Origin: Frankiaceae bacterium | Lineage (GTDB): Bacteria; Actinomycetota; Actinomycetes; JAFAQI01 | Assembly (NCBI GenBank): GCA_030840545.1 | Contig: JAVEEH010000212.1 | Coordinates: forward strand, 1 to 25,471 | DNA length: 25,471 nt | Direction: 5' to 3' | Part shown: positions 1-6,703 of the stretch, piece by piece | Layout of the letters: each line of letters begins with the position of its first letter | Position numbering within the stretch: position 1 is the first letter of the stretch | The notes under the pieces: model-generated | The model's input: the letters and a program-made list of their open reading frames with translations, nothing else | Database searches by the model: none | What the model was told of the DNA's origin: nothing | Program-made: the position numbers and the translations under genes

Positions 1-383
1 TCACCTACAAGGGCGCGTTGCAGGGCGAGAAGGCCCACACGGTCTGGATCGGCGACGTCATCATCCGGCCGGATGCCGTCGGCACCGACACCTACGAGCT
101 CAACCGCAACCTGCTGCTCACCGACGGGGCCCGCGCCGACAGCGTCCCCAACCTCGAGATCGAGACCGGCGAGGTCGTCGGAGCCGGGCACGCCAGCGCC
201 ACCGGTCGCTTCGACGACGAGCAGCTGTTCTACCTGATGTCCCGCGGCATCGACGAAGGCGCGGCGCGCCGGCTCGTCGTACGCGGGTTCTTCGCCGACG
301 TCATCGCCCGCATCGGCCTGCCGGAGATCGAGCACCGGCTGTTGGCCGCCGTCGAGGACGAGCTCGCGAGGGCTGACGCGTGA
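1..383 (+). CDS. sufD: SufD, Fe-S cluster assembly scaffold subunit (C-terminal part)
   Basis: The frame is open from base 3 to the TGA at 381-383, leaving 126 residues of a protein that begins upstream of the window. The segment has the SufB/SufD C-terminal signature: LLLTDGARADSVPNLEIE, then a conserved-looking His in GHASATGRFDDEQLFYL, then MSRGIDE and VVRGFFADV. SufD pairs with SufB and the SufC ATPase to form the cytoplasmic SufBC2D complex, which assembles Fe-S clusters and passes them to apoproteins. I prefer SufD to SufB because the Rieske gene and sufC follow immediately, as in the usual actinobacterial order sufB-sufD-(Rieske)-sufC; the very similar C-terminus of SufB makes this slightly uncertain. 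The stop overlaps the next start (GTGA), so translation is probably coupled. Confidence 0.9.
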   Translation, partial: TYKGALQGEKAHTVWIGDVIIRPDAVGTDTYELNRNLLLTDGARADSVPNLEIETGEVVGAGHASATGRFDDEQLFYLMSRGIDEGAARRLVVRGFFADVIARIGLPEIEHRLLAAVEDELARADA

Positions 384-694
384 GCGACTATCTGCGCGCT
401 TGCGCCGTCGCCGACCTTGCCGACGAGTCGGCAATCTCAGTGGAGCTGGACGGTGCCACCCTCTGTCTGGCGAAGAGCGCGGGCGAGATCTTCGCCCTTT
501 CCGACGTCTGCTCCCACGCTGACATCCCGTTGTCCGAAGGCGAGGTCGCTGACGGCACCGTCGAGTGCTGGCTGCACGGCTCACGCTTCGACCTGCGCAC
601 CGGCCGCCCGACCGGCCTGCCCGCCAACCGACCCGTCCCGACCTATCCCGTGAAGATCGACGGCGACGACGTCTACATCGCCGTGAAGGAGTAA
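380..694 (+). CDS. Rieske [2Fe-2S] ferredoxin-like protein of the suf operon
   Basis: This 104-residue protein carries a complete Rieske motif: C44-S-H46 and, after 16 residues, C63-W-L-H66. That pattern ligates a [2Fe-2S] cluster through two Cys and two His. Its size and single domain match the small soluble ferredoxin-like proteins related to NirD and dioxygenase ferredoxin components, not membrane-bound cytochrome Rieske proteins. The GTG start at 380 overlaps the sufD TGA by four bases, and the stop lies five bases before sufC, so it is an integral member of the operon. A gene of this type between sufD and sufC is common in actinobacteria. Its exact role is not established; electron supply for cluster assembly is a reasonable inference. 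No membrane segment or signal peptide is present. Confidence 0.9.
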   Translation: MSDYLRACAVADLADESAISVELDGATLCLAKSAGEIFALSDVCSHADIPLSEGEVADGTVECWLHGSRFDLRTGRPTGLPANRPVPTYPVKIDGDDVYIAVKE

Positions 695-699
695 CCGCT

Positions 700-1466
<767 letters not shown>

Positions 1467-1470
<4 letters not shown>

Positions 1471-2690
1471 GTTATGACGTGGCAAGAATCCGCAAGGACT
1501 TCCCCATCCTGGACCGCGAACTGCGTCCGGGCGTGCCGCTGGTCTACCTCGACAACGCCGCGACCTCGCAGAAGCCGGCGCAGGTGCTCGACGCGATGCG
1601 TGACTACTACGAGCAGTCCAACGCCAACGTGCACCGCGGCATCCACACGCTTGCGGAAGAGGCGACCGCGCTCTATGAGGGCGGTCGCGACAAGGTCGCG
1701 CGATTCATCAACGCCGGCGACGTGCGTGAGGTCGTCTTCACCAAGAACTCGACCGAGGCGCTCAACCTGATGGCCCGCACACTGCCGCTCGGCCCCGGCG
1801 ACGAGGTCGTCGTCACCGAGATGGAGCATCACAGCAACCTTGTGCCCTGGCAGCTTGCCTGCGCGCGCACCGGCGCGACGCTGAAGTGGATCGGTCTCAC
1901 CGACGACGGCCGGCTCGACCTCGACGACCTCGACCGCGTCATCACCGAGCGAACCAAGGTCGTCGCTTTCGTGCACCAGTCCAATTTGCTGGGCACGGTC
2001 AACCCGGTCGACGTCGTCGCCGCCAAGGCCCGCAGCGTCGGCGCCCGGACCGTGCTCGACTGCTCGCAGTCGGTGCCGCACATGGGTGTCGACGTGCAGG
2101 CGCTCGGTGTCGACGCGATCGCCTTCACTGCGCACAAGATGTGCGGTCCGACCGGCATCGGTGTGCTGTGGGGCCGGCTCGACCTCCTCGACGAGCTGCC
2201 GCCGTTCCTCGGCGGTGGCGAGATGATCGACGAGGTCACCATGGCCGGGTCGACCTGGGCGCAGCTGCCGCACAAGTTCGAGGCGGGCACACCGCCCATC
2301 GCCGAAGCGGTCGGGCTCGGCGCGGCGGTCGACTACCTGACCGAGCTCGGCATGCCCGCGATCCGCGCCCACGAGCACGAGCTGACCGTCTATGCACTCG
2401 AAGCGCTGCAGGCGGTCGACGGCTTGCGCATCATCGGCCCGACCACCGCCGACGAGCGCGGCGGAGCGATCTCGTTCGCGCTCGAGGGCATCCATCCGCA
2501 CGATGTCGGCCAGCTGCTCGACGAGCGCGGCGTCGCCGTGCGGGTCGGACACCACTGCGCCCGGCCGGCGTGCCTGCGCTACGGCGTCCCCGCCACCACC
2601 CGCGCGTCGGTGCACCTCTACAGCACCACGGCCGAGATCGATGCCCTTGTCAGTGGCCTCGACCACGTGAAGAGGTTCTTCGAACGATGA
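1467..2690 (+). CDS. sufS: SufS, group II cysteine desulfurase
   Basis: The 407-residue, PLP-dependent enzyme takes sulfur from L-cysteine as a persulfide and hands it to SufU. The PLP-binding lysine is K224 in TAHKMCGPTGIG, the His that stacks on the cofactor lies in EMEHHSN (120-124), and the catalytic cysteine is C364 in VGHHCARPA, with the short, ordered loop typical of group II (SufS/CsdA) enzymes. The ATG at 1467 overlaps the sufC stop and gives the standard N-terminus (DFPILDRE). An upstream in-frame codon at 1425 lies inside sufC and is not needed. The stop overlaps the sufU start (ATGA). The next gene encodes the matching sulfur acceptor, which supports the assignment over a NifS/IscS-type enzyme. 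Confidence 0.97.
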
Positions 2691-3172
2691 GCGTTCCCTC
2701 GCAGAGCACGCCGCACCTGGACTCGCTCTACCAGGAGATCATCCTCGACCACTACAAGCACCCGCACCATCGCGGACTGCGCGAGCCGTTCGAGGCCGAG
2801 GTCCGCCATCTCAACCCGACCTGCGGTGACGAGATCACGCTGCGCGTGCATCTCGAGGGCTCCGCTGCCGACGGCTGGCGGGTCGCTGACGTGTCCTATG
2901 ACAGCGAGGGCTGTTCGATCAGTCAGGCATCGGCGAGCGTGATGACCGACCTGGTCATCGGCAAGGACGTCGAGTCGGCGACGGCGGTCTATGACGAGTT
3001 CCTGACCCTCATGCAGTCCAAGGGTCAGGCCGAGCCCGACGAGGACCTGCTCGAGGACGCGGTGGCCTTCGCAGGTGTCTCGCGCTATGCCGCGCGGGTG
3101 AAATGCGCGTTGCTCTCCTGGATGGCATGGCGTGACGCGACGACGCAGGCAATGGGAGGATCAACGGCATGA
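2687..3172 (+). CDS. sufU: SufU, zinc-dependent sulfurtransferase
   Basis: The 161-residue protein is of the IscU/NifU fold and the SufU subfamily. The three expected cysteines are present: C46 in TCGDEI (with D48), C76 in SEGCSISQASAS, and C140 in RVKCALLSW. The spacing between the first two cysteines includes the extra residues that distinguish SufU from IscU. In Gram-positive bacteria SufU binds zinc, docks on SufS and accepts its persulfide sulfur; that role is taken from studied homologues. I choose ATG 2687, which overlaps the sufS stop (ATGA) and gives the family N-terminus LYQEIILDHYKHP; the open frame continues far upstream inside sufS without homology. The end overlaps sufT (ATGA). 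Confidence 0.96.
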   Translation: MSVPSQSTPHLDSLYQEIILDHYKHPHHRGLREPFEAEVRHLNPTCGDEITLRVHLEGSAADGWRVADVSYDSEGCSISQASASVMTDLVIGKDVESATAVYDEFLTLMQSKGQAEPDEDLLEDAVAFAGVSRYAARVKCALLSWMAWRDATTQAMGGSTA

Positions 3173-3492
3173 CCGAGACAACCGCACCTTCTGTCGACGA
3201 CGTCATGGAAGCCATGAAAGACGTGGTCGACCCCGAGCTCGGCATCAACGTTGTGGACCTCGGGCTGGTCTACGGCGTCACCATCGACGAGGACAACGGG
3301 GCTGTCGTCGACATGACGCTGACCTCCGCCGCGTGCCCGTTGACCGACGTCATCGAGGACCAGACCAACAGCGCCCTCGACGGGCTGACGACCGGCGTGA
3401 CGATCAACTGGGTCTGGATGCCGCCATGGGGGCCGGACAAGATCACCGACGATGGCCGCGAGCAGCTCCGCGCGCTCGGCTTCAACGTCTGA
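3169..3492 (+). CDS. sufT: SufT/MIP18-family (DUF59) Fe-S assembly factor
   Basis: This 107-residue protein is a single DUF59/MIP18 domain. Family hallmarks are VVDPELGINVVDLGLVY (residues 19-35), the reactive cysteine C56 in TLTSAACPLTD, and the late MPPWGPDKI segment. SufT-like proteins help mature Fe-S proteins, and in mycobacteria and staphylococci they act with the SUF machinery. It is the last gene of the suf cluster: its ATG overlaps the sufU stop, and it is followed by about 147 bases without a long gene. PaaD and MRP N-terminal domains share this fold, but the suf context makes SufT the best call. Confidence 0.93.
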   Translation: MTETTAPSVDDVMEAMKDVVDPELGINVVDLGLVYGVTIDEDNGAVVDMTLTSAACPLTDVIEDQTNSALDGLTTGVTINWVWMPPWGPDKITDDGREQLRALGFNV

Positions 3493-3509
3493 GCCGCTAG
3501 CTCGGCGGC
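3493..3509 (+). terminator. weak stem-loop after sufT
   Basis: GCCGC (3493-3497) can pair with GCGGC (3505-3509) around a 7-base loop, directly after the sufT stop. No T-run follows, so termination is only suggested; the operon must nevertheless end near here because a new -10 box appears at 3528. Confidence 0.25.
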
Positions 3510-3527
3510 GGGGCCACCGGTGCGCCG

Positions 3528-3533
3528 TACACT
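3528..3533 (+). promoter_or_regulatory. -10 box (TACACT) for the ABC-F leader
   Basis: TACACT fits the actinobacterial TAnnnT -10 consensus. Six bases later, at 3540, stands GTG, so transcription would begin at or next to that GTG. The 8-base palindrome CACCGGTG (3515-3522) lies just upstream, where an operator could overlap the promoter. I see no good -35 hexamer 16-18 bases upstream, so the promoter would be activator-dependent or weak. In M. tuberculosis the homologous gene Rv1473 is, from memory, in the WhiB7 regulon; the AT-rich stretch that marks WhiB7 promoters is not evident here. Confidence 0.4.
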
Positions 3534-3539
3534 GACTGC

Positions 3540-3557
3540 GTGATCCGGACGAGCTGA
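3540..3557 (+). CDS. possible leaderless 5-codon upstream ORF
   Basis: GTG-ATC-CGG-ACG-AGC-TGA would encode Met-Ile-Arg-Thr-Ser. Its GTG stands exactly where transcription from the TACACT box should start, and its TGA overlaps the ATG of a second small ORF (TGATG), a usual arrangement for translational coupling. Nothing but position supports expression; five codons can arise by chance. Confidence 0.25.
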   Translation: MIRTS

Positions 3558-3616
3558 TGGGACGGTCGCTCGCCGCGTGTGCGTGCGCGGCGGGCTTCAG
3601 AGTCGTGCCCCCGTAA
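3557..3616 (+). CDS. possible 19-residue leader peptide upstream of the ABC-F gene
   Basis: An ATG at 3557 opens a 19-codon frame ending with TAA at 3614-3616, 23 bases before the ABC-F ATG. The predicted peptide is Ala/Cys-rich and ends Val-Val-Pro-Pro-stop. Consecutive prolines at a stop codon slow peptide release, a feature exploited by some leader peptides. The frame covers the whole hairpin at 3568-3595, so ribosome movement would open or reshape it, and a ribosome held at the stop would cover the AGGAG at 3625-3629. A GGACGAG sequence lies just upstream. Known leaders of ABC-F and macrolide resistance genes work this way; whether this one does is inference. Confidence 0.35.
   Translation: MGRSLAACACAAGFRVVPP
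3568..3595 (+). promoter_or_regulatory. strong leader hairpin ahead of the ABC-F gene
   Basis: GCTCGCCGCG (3568-3577) pairs with CGCGGCGGGC (3586-3595) over ten base pairs with one T-G wobble and an 8-base loop. No T-tract follows, so it is not a classical terminator. CTCGC in its left arm (3569-3573) can alternatively pair with GCGAG (3622-3626), which reaches into the ribosome binding site; that second pairing is only five bases and weak. Confidence 0.45.
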
Positions 3617-3639
3617 CGCTCGCGAGGAGAACTTTCACC

Positions 3640-5226
3640 ATGCTGACCGCCAATGCTCTCGAGCTGCGCGCCGGCGCGCGCCTGCTGCTCGACGCGGCGA
3701 CGTTCCGGGTCGGGCCTGGCGACCGGGTCGGGCTCGTCGGTCGCAACGGCGCCGGGAAGACGACGCTCGCCCGGGTGCTCGCCGGCGAAGGGTTGCCCGC
3801 CGCCGGGACGATCGAGCGATCCGGCGCCGTCGGCTACCTGCCGCAGGATCCGCGCACGGGCGACCTCGATGTGCTGGCGCGTGACCGGATCCTGTCCGGA
3901 CGCGGCCTCGACACCGTCATCCGTGACCTCGTAGCCGCCGAAACCGCGATGGCCGGGGGCGACGAGCGCGCGATCCGGACCTACGGCGTCGTCCAGGAGC
4001 GCCTGCACGTGCTCGGTGGGTATGCCGCCGAGTCCGAAGCCGCCGGCATCGCCGCCAGCCTCGGACTTCCGGACCGTGTCCTCGGCCAGCCGCTGGCTAC
4101 CCTCTCCGGCGGGCAACGACGCCGGGTCGAGCTCGCGCGGATCCTGTTCAGCGGAGCCGACACGCTGCTGCTGGACGAACCGACCAACCACCTCGACGCC
4201 GACTCCATCGCCTGGCTGCGGGACTTTCTGCGCGGGCACAAGGGTGGCCTCGTCATCATCAGCCACGATGTCGAGCTGCTCGAGGTGACGGTCAACCGGG
4301 TGTTTCACCTTGACGCCACCCGGGCCGTGCTCGACATCTACAACGTGGGCTGGCGGGCCTACCTCCTGCAGCGCGAGACCGACGAACGCCGGCGCAAGCG
4401 GGAACGGGCCAACACCGAGAAGAAGGCGGCCGTGCTCATGCAGCAGGCCGACCGCATGCGCGCAAAGGCCACGAAGGCTGTGGCGGCGCAGAACATGGCC
4501 CGCCGGGCCGAGCGCATGCTGGCTGGTCTCGAGGGAGAGCGCCAGCTCGACAAGGTCGCCCGCCTCCGGTTCCCGGATCCGGCGCCGTGCGGGCGGGTGC
4601 CACTGACGGCCAGCGAGCTCTCGAAGTCCTACGGCAGTCTCGAGGTGTTCACCGACGTCGACCTCGCTGTCGACCGCGGCAGCCGGGTCGTCGTCCTCGG
4701 CTTGAACGGTGCCGGCAAGACGACACTCCTGCGTTTGCTGGCCGGCCTGGAGCCGGCCGACACCGGCGCAGTCAATCCCGGCCACGGACTGGTGCTGGGC
4801 TACTACGCGCAGGAGCACGAGACCCTCGACCCGGAGGCGACCGTGCTGGCCAACCTCTCGGCCGTCGCGCCGGACCTCCCGGAGGTCGAGCAGCGCAAGG
4901 TGCTGGGCTCGTTCCTGTTCTCCGGTGACACGGTGCAACAGCCGGCCGGCACCCTGTCCGGTGGTGAGAAGACCCGGCTGGCGCTCGCGCGGCTGGTCGT
5001 GTCCAGCGCCAACGTGTTGCTGCTCGACGAGCCGACCAACAACCTCGACCCGGCCAGTCGCGAACAGGTCCTCGGTGCCCTGCGGTCCTACCGCGGAGCC
5101 ATCGTCCTGGTGACCCACGACGAGGGCGCGGTCCACGCCCTGCACCCCGAACGCGTGTTGCTGCTCCCGGACGGCGTCGAGGACCACTGGAGCGCCGACC
5201 TGGCCGACCTCGTCGCCCTGGCCTAG
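3640..5226 (+). CDS. ABC-F family ATPase (ribosome-associated, Rv1473-like)
   Basis: The 528-residue protein has two ABC domains and no membrane segment, the mark of ABC-F proteins, which bind the ribosomal E site instead of transporting. Domain 1 has Walker A GRNGAGKTT (34-42), signature LSGGQRR (155-161) and Walker B TLLLDE (175-180). Domain 2 has GLNGAGKTT (354-362), LSGGEKT (439-445) and LLLDE (460-464). Between them, about residues 240-315 form a strongly basic, probably coiled-coil linker, the P-site tRNA interaction region. Start ATG 3640 has AGGAG at 3625-3629. By synteny it corresponds to M. tuberculosis Rv1473, annotated as a macrolide resistance ABC protein. Ribosome protection from antibiotics is likely; a housekeeping translation-factor role cannot be excluded. 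Confidence 0.93.
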   Translation: MLTANALELRAGARLLLDAATFRVGPGDRVGLVGRNGAGKTTLARVLAGEGLPAAGTIERSGAVGYLPQDPRTGDLDVLARDRILSGRGLDTVIRDLVAAETAMAGGDERAIRTYGVVQERLHVLGGYAAESEAAGIAASLGLPDRVLGQPLATLSGGQRRRVELARILFSGADTLLLDEPTNHLDADSIAWLRDFLRGHKGGLVIISHDVELLEVTVNRVFHLDATRAVLDIYNVGWRAYLLQRETDERRRKRERANTEKKAAVLMQQADRMRAKATKAVAAQNMARRAERMLAGLEGERQLDKVARLRFPDPAPCGRVPLTASELSKSYGSLEVFTDVDLAVDRGSRVVVLGLNGAGKTTLLRLLAGLEPADTGAVNPGHGLVLGYYAQEHETLDPEATVLANLSAVAPDLPEVEQRKVLGSFLFSGDTVQQPAGTLSGGEKTRLALARLVVSSANVLLLDEPTNNLDPASREQVLGALRSYRGAIVLVTHDEGAVHALHPERVLLLPDGVEDHWSADLADLVALA

Positions 5227-5229
5227 CCG

Positions 5230-5235
5230 TAGGGT
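5230..5235 (+). promoter_or_regulatory. -10 box (TAGGGT) for a leaderless EthD-like transcript
   Basis: TAGGGT matches TAnnnT and ends six bases before the ATG at 5242, the geometry of a leaderless mRNA. No ribosome binding site precedes that ATG. The -35 region lies inside the ABC-F coding sequence and is not recognisable. Confidence 0.4.
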
Positions 5236-5241
5236 CGCGCC

Positions 5242-5550
5242 ATGACTGTGAAACTGACCGTTGTCTACACGAAGCCCGACGACGCCGAGGCGTGGGACAA
5301 GCACTACTCCGAGGTGCACATGCCGATCGTCGACCGCTGGGCCGGGGTCGAGCGGGTCGAGGTGGCACGGGTGAGCGGCGGTCCGGGCGGGTCGCCGTCG
5401 GCGAACCATCTGATCACCGAGATCTATTTTGCCGACGAAGCAGCCCTCAACGCAGCCCTCGGCTCCGATGCGGGCCGCGAGGCGGGCAAGGACTTCATGT
5501 CCATGGCTCCCGCCGGGTCGTCCATGACGGTGAGCGAGATCGTCAAGTAA
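5242..5550 (+). CDS. EthD-family dimeric alpha/beta-barrel protein
   Basis: The 102-residue protein has the pattern of small EthD-type ferredoxin-fold dimers: a first strand KLTVVYTKP, then WDKHYSEVHMPIVDRW (about residues 18-33) with the HxxxxHxP-type His/Pro motif, and a C-terminal strand. Family members include EthD of ETBE degradation and various small isomerase-like enzymes; the substrate cannot be read from sequence. There is no signal peptide or membrane segment. It starts 15 bases after the ABC-F stop, lacks a Shine-Dalgarno sequence and has its own -10-like box, so it may be transcribed separately as a leaderless message while also being read through from upstream. Confidence 0.8.
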   Translation: MTVKLTVVYTKPDDAEAWDKHYSEVHMPIVDRWAGVERVEVARVSGGPGGSPSANHLITEIYFADEAALNAALGSDAGREAGKDFMSMAPAGSSMTVSEIVK

Positions 5551-5711
5551 ACCGCGCCGCTCGGGGTGGGCGCTGCTCGGCGAACTTCGCAAAGGTGATA
5601 AGAGTGACGACCAGCGGGACGTTTCGCGGCGCTGTCCGGACGCATGCTTGACGGAGAGGTCCGCGGGCTCTTGCCCGTTCGGGGGACAGCACGCGCGGAG
5701 ACGGAGGTGCC
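5551..5711 (+). promoter_or_regulatory. 161-base intergenic leader with stem-loops before the HTH gene
   Basis: No gene is seen here. CGGGC (5664-5668) pairs with GCCCG (5673-5677) around a TCTT loop. GCTGTCC (near 5629) is complementary to GGACAGC (near 5684), which would enclose that stem in a larger fold. A TTGACG hexamer at 5649-5654 resembles a -35 box, but no TAnnnT box lies 16-18 bases after it. The promoter of the following operon is probably in this region, but I cannot place it. Confidence 0.3.
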
Positions 5712-5714
5712 GTG

Positions 5715-5927
5715 GTGGCAGAGCTCAAGAAGGGCAGCCGGGTTACCGGGACGGAGCGTGACAGGTTGGCTACCGACCTACGGCGCAAGTACGACGCAGG
5801 CGTGAGCATCCGCGCCCTGGCGGCGACCACAGGCCGGTCCTACGGCTTCGTTCATCGCATCCTGAGCGAGTCCGGGGCCAACCTGCGCAGCAGGGGCGGG
5901 GCCACCCGCGGCAGGAAGGCGTCCTGA
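5715..5927 (+). CDS. small helix-turn-helix DNA-binding protein (Rv1473A-like)
   Basis: The product is 70 residues (71 if the preceding GTG at 5712 is used). The second GTG is better placed, seven bases after GGAGG (5703-5707); the first would leave four. After a basic N-terminus, about residues 18-55 form a helix-turn-helix: a first helix ERDRLATDLRRKYDAG, then VSIRALAATTGRSYGFVHRIL with the typical turn glycine and recognition helix, followed by a basic Arg/Gly-rich tail. It resembles the conserved small HTH proteins of actinobacteria that sit next to this ABC-F gene, such as M. tuberculosis Rv1473A. Its targets are unknown. It heads a tight five-gene run and could regulate that run or the ABC-F gene. 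Confidence 0.85.
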   Translation: MAELKKGSRVTGTERDRLATDLRRKYDAGVSIRALAATTGRSYGFVHRILSESGANLRSRGGATRGRKAS

Positions 5928-6703
5928 GCGCCGCTGCCAACGAGGTCGGCGGGGTTCGGTACGACGCTGACGACACGGTTGCGCGAGTCACCCTCGCGCG
6001 GCCGGAGAAACGCAACTCCCAGACACCGGAGACCTGGCAGCGGCTCGCCGCGATCGGTGAGTCCCTGCCGCCGACGATCCGGGTCGTCGTCGTCGCGGGG
6101 GAGGGCCCGTCGTTCAGTGCGGGCCTCGACCGCAGCATGTTCGGGACCCTGCCCGAACAGCTCACCGGAGGCGACAGCGCGTTCCTCGACCTGATCGCCT
6201 CCTTCCAGGCCGGCTTCACCTGGCTGCGCCGGCCGGACTTCATCAGCGTGGCGGCCGTGCAAGGCCACGCGATCGGCGCCGGATTCCAGCTCGCGCTCGC
6301 CTGCGACCTGCGGGTCGCCGCCGACGACGCGCAGTTCACGATGGCCGAGACGTCGCTCGGTCTCGTGCCGGACCTCGGCGGCACCCAGGTGCTCGTCGAC
6401 CTGGTGGGCTACTCCCGCGCCCTCGAGATCTGCGCCACCGGCCGCCGCGTCGGTGCGGCAGAAGCGGCCGCCATCGGGCTGGCCAACCTCGTCGTCCCGG
6501 GTGACGCGCTGGGCGCCGCGGTCGACGATCTCGCCGCTGCGCTGTCCGCTCCACCGCACGGCGCCACGACGATGACCAAGGCACTCCTCCTGGAGTCCCG
6601 GGGACGTTCGTATGCTGATCAACTGCTGGCCGAACGCACGGCGCAGCTCACCCGCATCCGGGCGCTCGCGGAGGACTCCGATGGATCTGGCTCTCACTCC
6701 TGA
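5924..6703 (+). CDS. enoyl-CoA hydratase/isomerase (crotonase) family protein, apparent CTG start
   Basis: The 259-residue product is full crotonase length. Oxyanion-hole segments are FSAGLD (64-69) and GHAIGAGFQLALACDLR (114-130). The catalytic Glu equivalent to rat E164 is present as E142 (MAETSLGLVP), but the position equivalent to E144 is Gln (Q122), so simple hydratase activity is doubtful. Homologous sequence extends upstream of the first in-frame ATG (6137, which would remove about 70 residues including the oxyanion-hole segment), yet no ATG, GTG or TTG exists there. The only sensible start is CTG 5924, overlapping the HTH stop as CTGA and preceded by AGGAAGG (5913-5919). By synteny it corresponds to M. 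tuberculosis echA12. Its 3' end overlaps the next gene by 23 bases. Confidence 0.88.
   Translation: MSAAANEVGGVRYDADDTVARVTLARPEKRNSQTPETWQRLAAIGESLPPTIRVVVVAGEGPSFSAGLDRSMFGTLPEQLTGGDSAFLDLIASFQAGFTWLRRPDFISVAAVQGHAIGAGFQLALACDLRVAADDAQFTMAETSLGLVPDLGGTQVLVDLVGYSRALEICATGRRVGAAEAAAIGLANLVVPGDALGAAVDDLAAALSAPPHGATTMTKALLLESRGRSYADQLLAERTAQLTRIRALAEDSDGSGSHS

Noticed and set aside
3568..3595. Leader hairpin as an intrinsic terminator
   Set aside because: The stem is strong, but TTCAGAGTC follows instead of a T-run, and the ABC-F gene begins 44 bases later, so plain termination is unlikely; a regulatory role is kept as a possibility.
3085..5592. 835-codon open frame on the minus strand
   Set aside because: It lies opposite sufU, sufT, ABC-F and EthD, whose protein families are clear. 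Its translation is Arg/Gly/Val/His-rich without family motifs: a shadow frame of GC-rich codons.
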